Shown piece by piece: positions 63,525 to 64,000 of a DNA stretch of 64,000 bases (its first letter is position 1; every line of letters starts with the position of its first letter). The notes beneath the pieces are model-generated. The model worked only from the letters and a program-made list of their open reading frames with translations, searched no databases and was not told the DNA's origin. This DNA is from Ignavibacteriales bacterium. GTDB lineage: Bacteria; Bacteroidota; Ignavibacteria; Ignavibacteriales; Ignavibacteriaceae. The translations under genes and the position numbers were made by a program. The DNA is taken from NCBI GenBank assembly GCA_016709765.1, contig JADJMD010000016.1, positions 139,219 to 203,218 on the forward strand, read 5' to 3'.

Positions 63525-64000
63525 AGTACGATTACTTAATAGTCGGCGCTGGTTTTGCAGGTTCTGTTATGGCTGAAAGATTAGCATCGCAATTAAATAA
63601 AAAAGTTTTAATTGTTGAAAAGCGGAATCACATTGCAGGAAATGCTTACGATGAATATGATGAATATGGAATTTTTAGTTCATCGTTATGGTCCGCATAT
63701 ATTTCACACAAACAGTAAAGAAGTATTTGAATATCTATCACTGTTTACCAAATGGATTCCGTACGAACATAGAGTTTTAGCTAAGATTGGAGATGAGTTA
63801 TATCCAATTCCGATAAATAGAATTACAATAAACAACCTCTACAAATTAAATCTTAAAACAGATGAAGAAGTAAAAGAGTATTTTGAAAGTGTAAAAAAAA
63901 AGATTTCCAATCTTAAACTCAGAAGATATAATTGTTAATCAAGTAGGAAATGATCTGTTTGAAAAGTTTTTTAAGCATTACACAAAAAAACAATGGGATC
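63521..64000 (+). pseudogene. glf: UDP-galactopyranose mutase, 3' end outside window, frameshifts
   Basis: Flavoenzyme that makes UDP-galactofuranose for surface polysaccharide. The start is ATG 63521 (MKYDYLIVGAGFAGSVMAER; dinucleotide-binding GxGxxG-type). Then VEKRNHIAGNAYDEYDEYGI is followed, after one T too many at 63671-63675, by LVHRYGPHIFHTNSKEVFEYL and WIPYEHRVLA. A second shift lies in the A run 63892-63901, after which NSEDIIVNQVGNDLFEKFF and YTKKQWD continue to the window end. The motif set is clear. It runs off the window at 64000 and is co-transcribed with the flippase. Confidence 0.88.

Overview
The window is AT-rich (roughly one third G+C) and looks like a chromosomal piece of an Ignavibacteria-type member of the Bacteroidota/Chlorobi group. 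The main clues are several secreted proteins ending in a type IX secretion (T9SS) sorting tail of the 'NFPNPFNP ... GVYFYRI.AG.FVQT.KMILLK' style, a TonB receptor paired with a DUF4249-like lipoprotein, a hybrid two-component protein with a periplasmic propeller sensor, menaquinone biosynthesis, and many multihaem cytochromes. No insertion sequence, prophage, CRISPR array or rRNA was seen.

Layout. 1-3.9 kb: 3' part of a TonB-dependent receptor, a DUF4249-like lipoprotein and a lipoprotein with two Cys-less rhodanese domains. 3.9-7.8 kb: an MDR oxidoreductase, a formiminotransferase-cyclodeaminase, tRNA-Gly(CCC) and a GNAT acetyltransferase. 7.9-21.3 kb: a 1415-residue hybrid sensor/regulator, then a tandem array of T9SS cargo genes (serine hydrolase, S41 protease, Asp-box propeller, 29-residue-repeat protein). 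The array has near-identical sorting tails, terminators and ribosome-binding leaders. 21.6-26.0 kb: a c-type cytochrome lipoprotein, a dimeric-barrel protein and two VWA-domain proteins. 26.1-37.6 kb: a minus-strand respiratory block holding a monohaem cytochrome, a 12-haem-plus-cytochrome-b fusion, a 19-haem membrane-anchored cytochrome, a cytochrome b, a seven-haem NapC/NirT-type protein and a VanX-like dipeptidase. It lies downstream of a PAS histidine kinase, a sigma-54 response regulator, a lone receiver domain and a 43-codon small gene. 37.7-43.7 kb: a membrane protein, an omega-amidase-like nitrilase, and the divergent oxyR / DUF454-katG peroxide-defence pair. 43.3-50.9 kb: the menaquinone cluster menF-menD-menH-menB-menA-menE with a convergent hotdog thioesterase; no menC is present. 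51-58 kb: rsgA, outer-membrane and lipoprotein genes, and a three-gene ATP-grasp operon. 58.4-64 kb: an envelope-biogenesis run (TPR lipoprotein, DUF4292 lipoprotein, LytM/M23 murein hydrolase activator, oligosaccharide flippase, UDP-galactopyranose mutase).

How it fits together. Menaquinone made by the men cluster is the expected electron carrier for the NapC/NirT-type and cytochrome-b proteins. These probably pass electrons through the large multihaem cytochromes to an unknown acceptor or donor, under sigma-54 two-component control. The hybrid sensor sits just upstream of the surface-protein array and may control it.

A major caveat: at least a dozen genes are broken by single-base changes, most of them in A/T homopolymers, and the reading resumes in another frame with intact family motifs. 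Density rises sharply after 58 kb. This looks like consensus error in a draft assembly rather than mass gene decay, so I annotate the reconstructed genes and state where each frame breaks.
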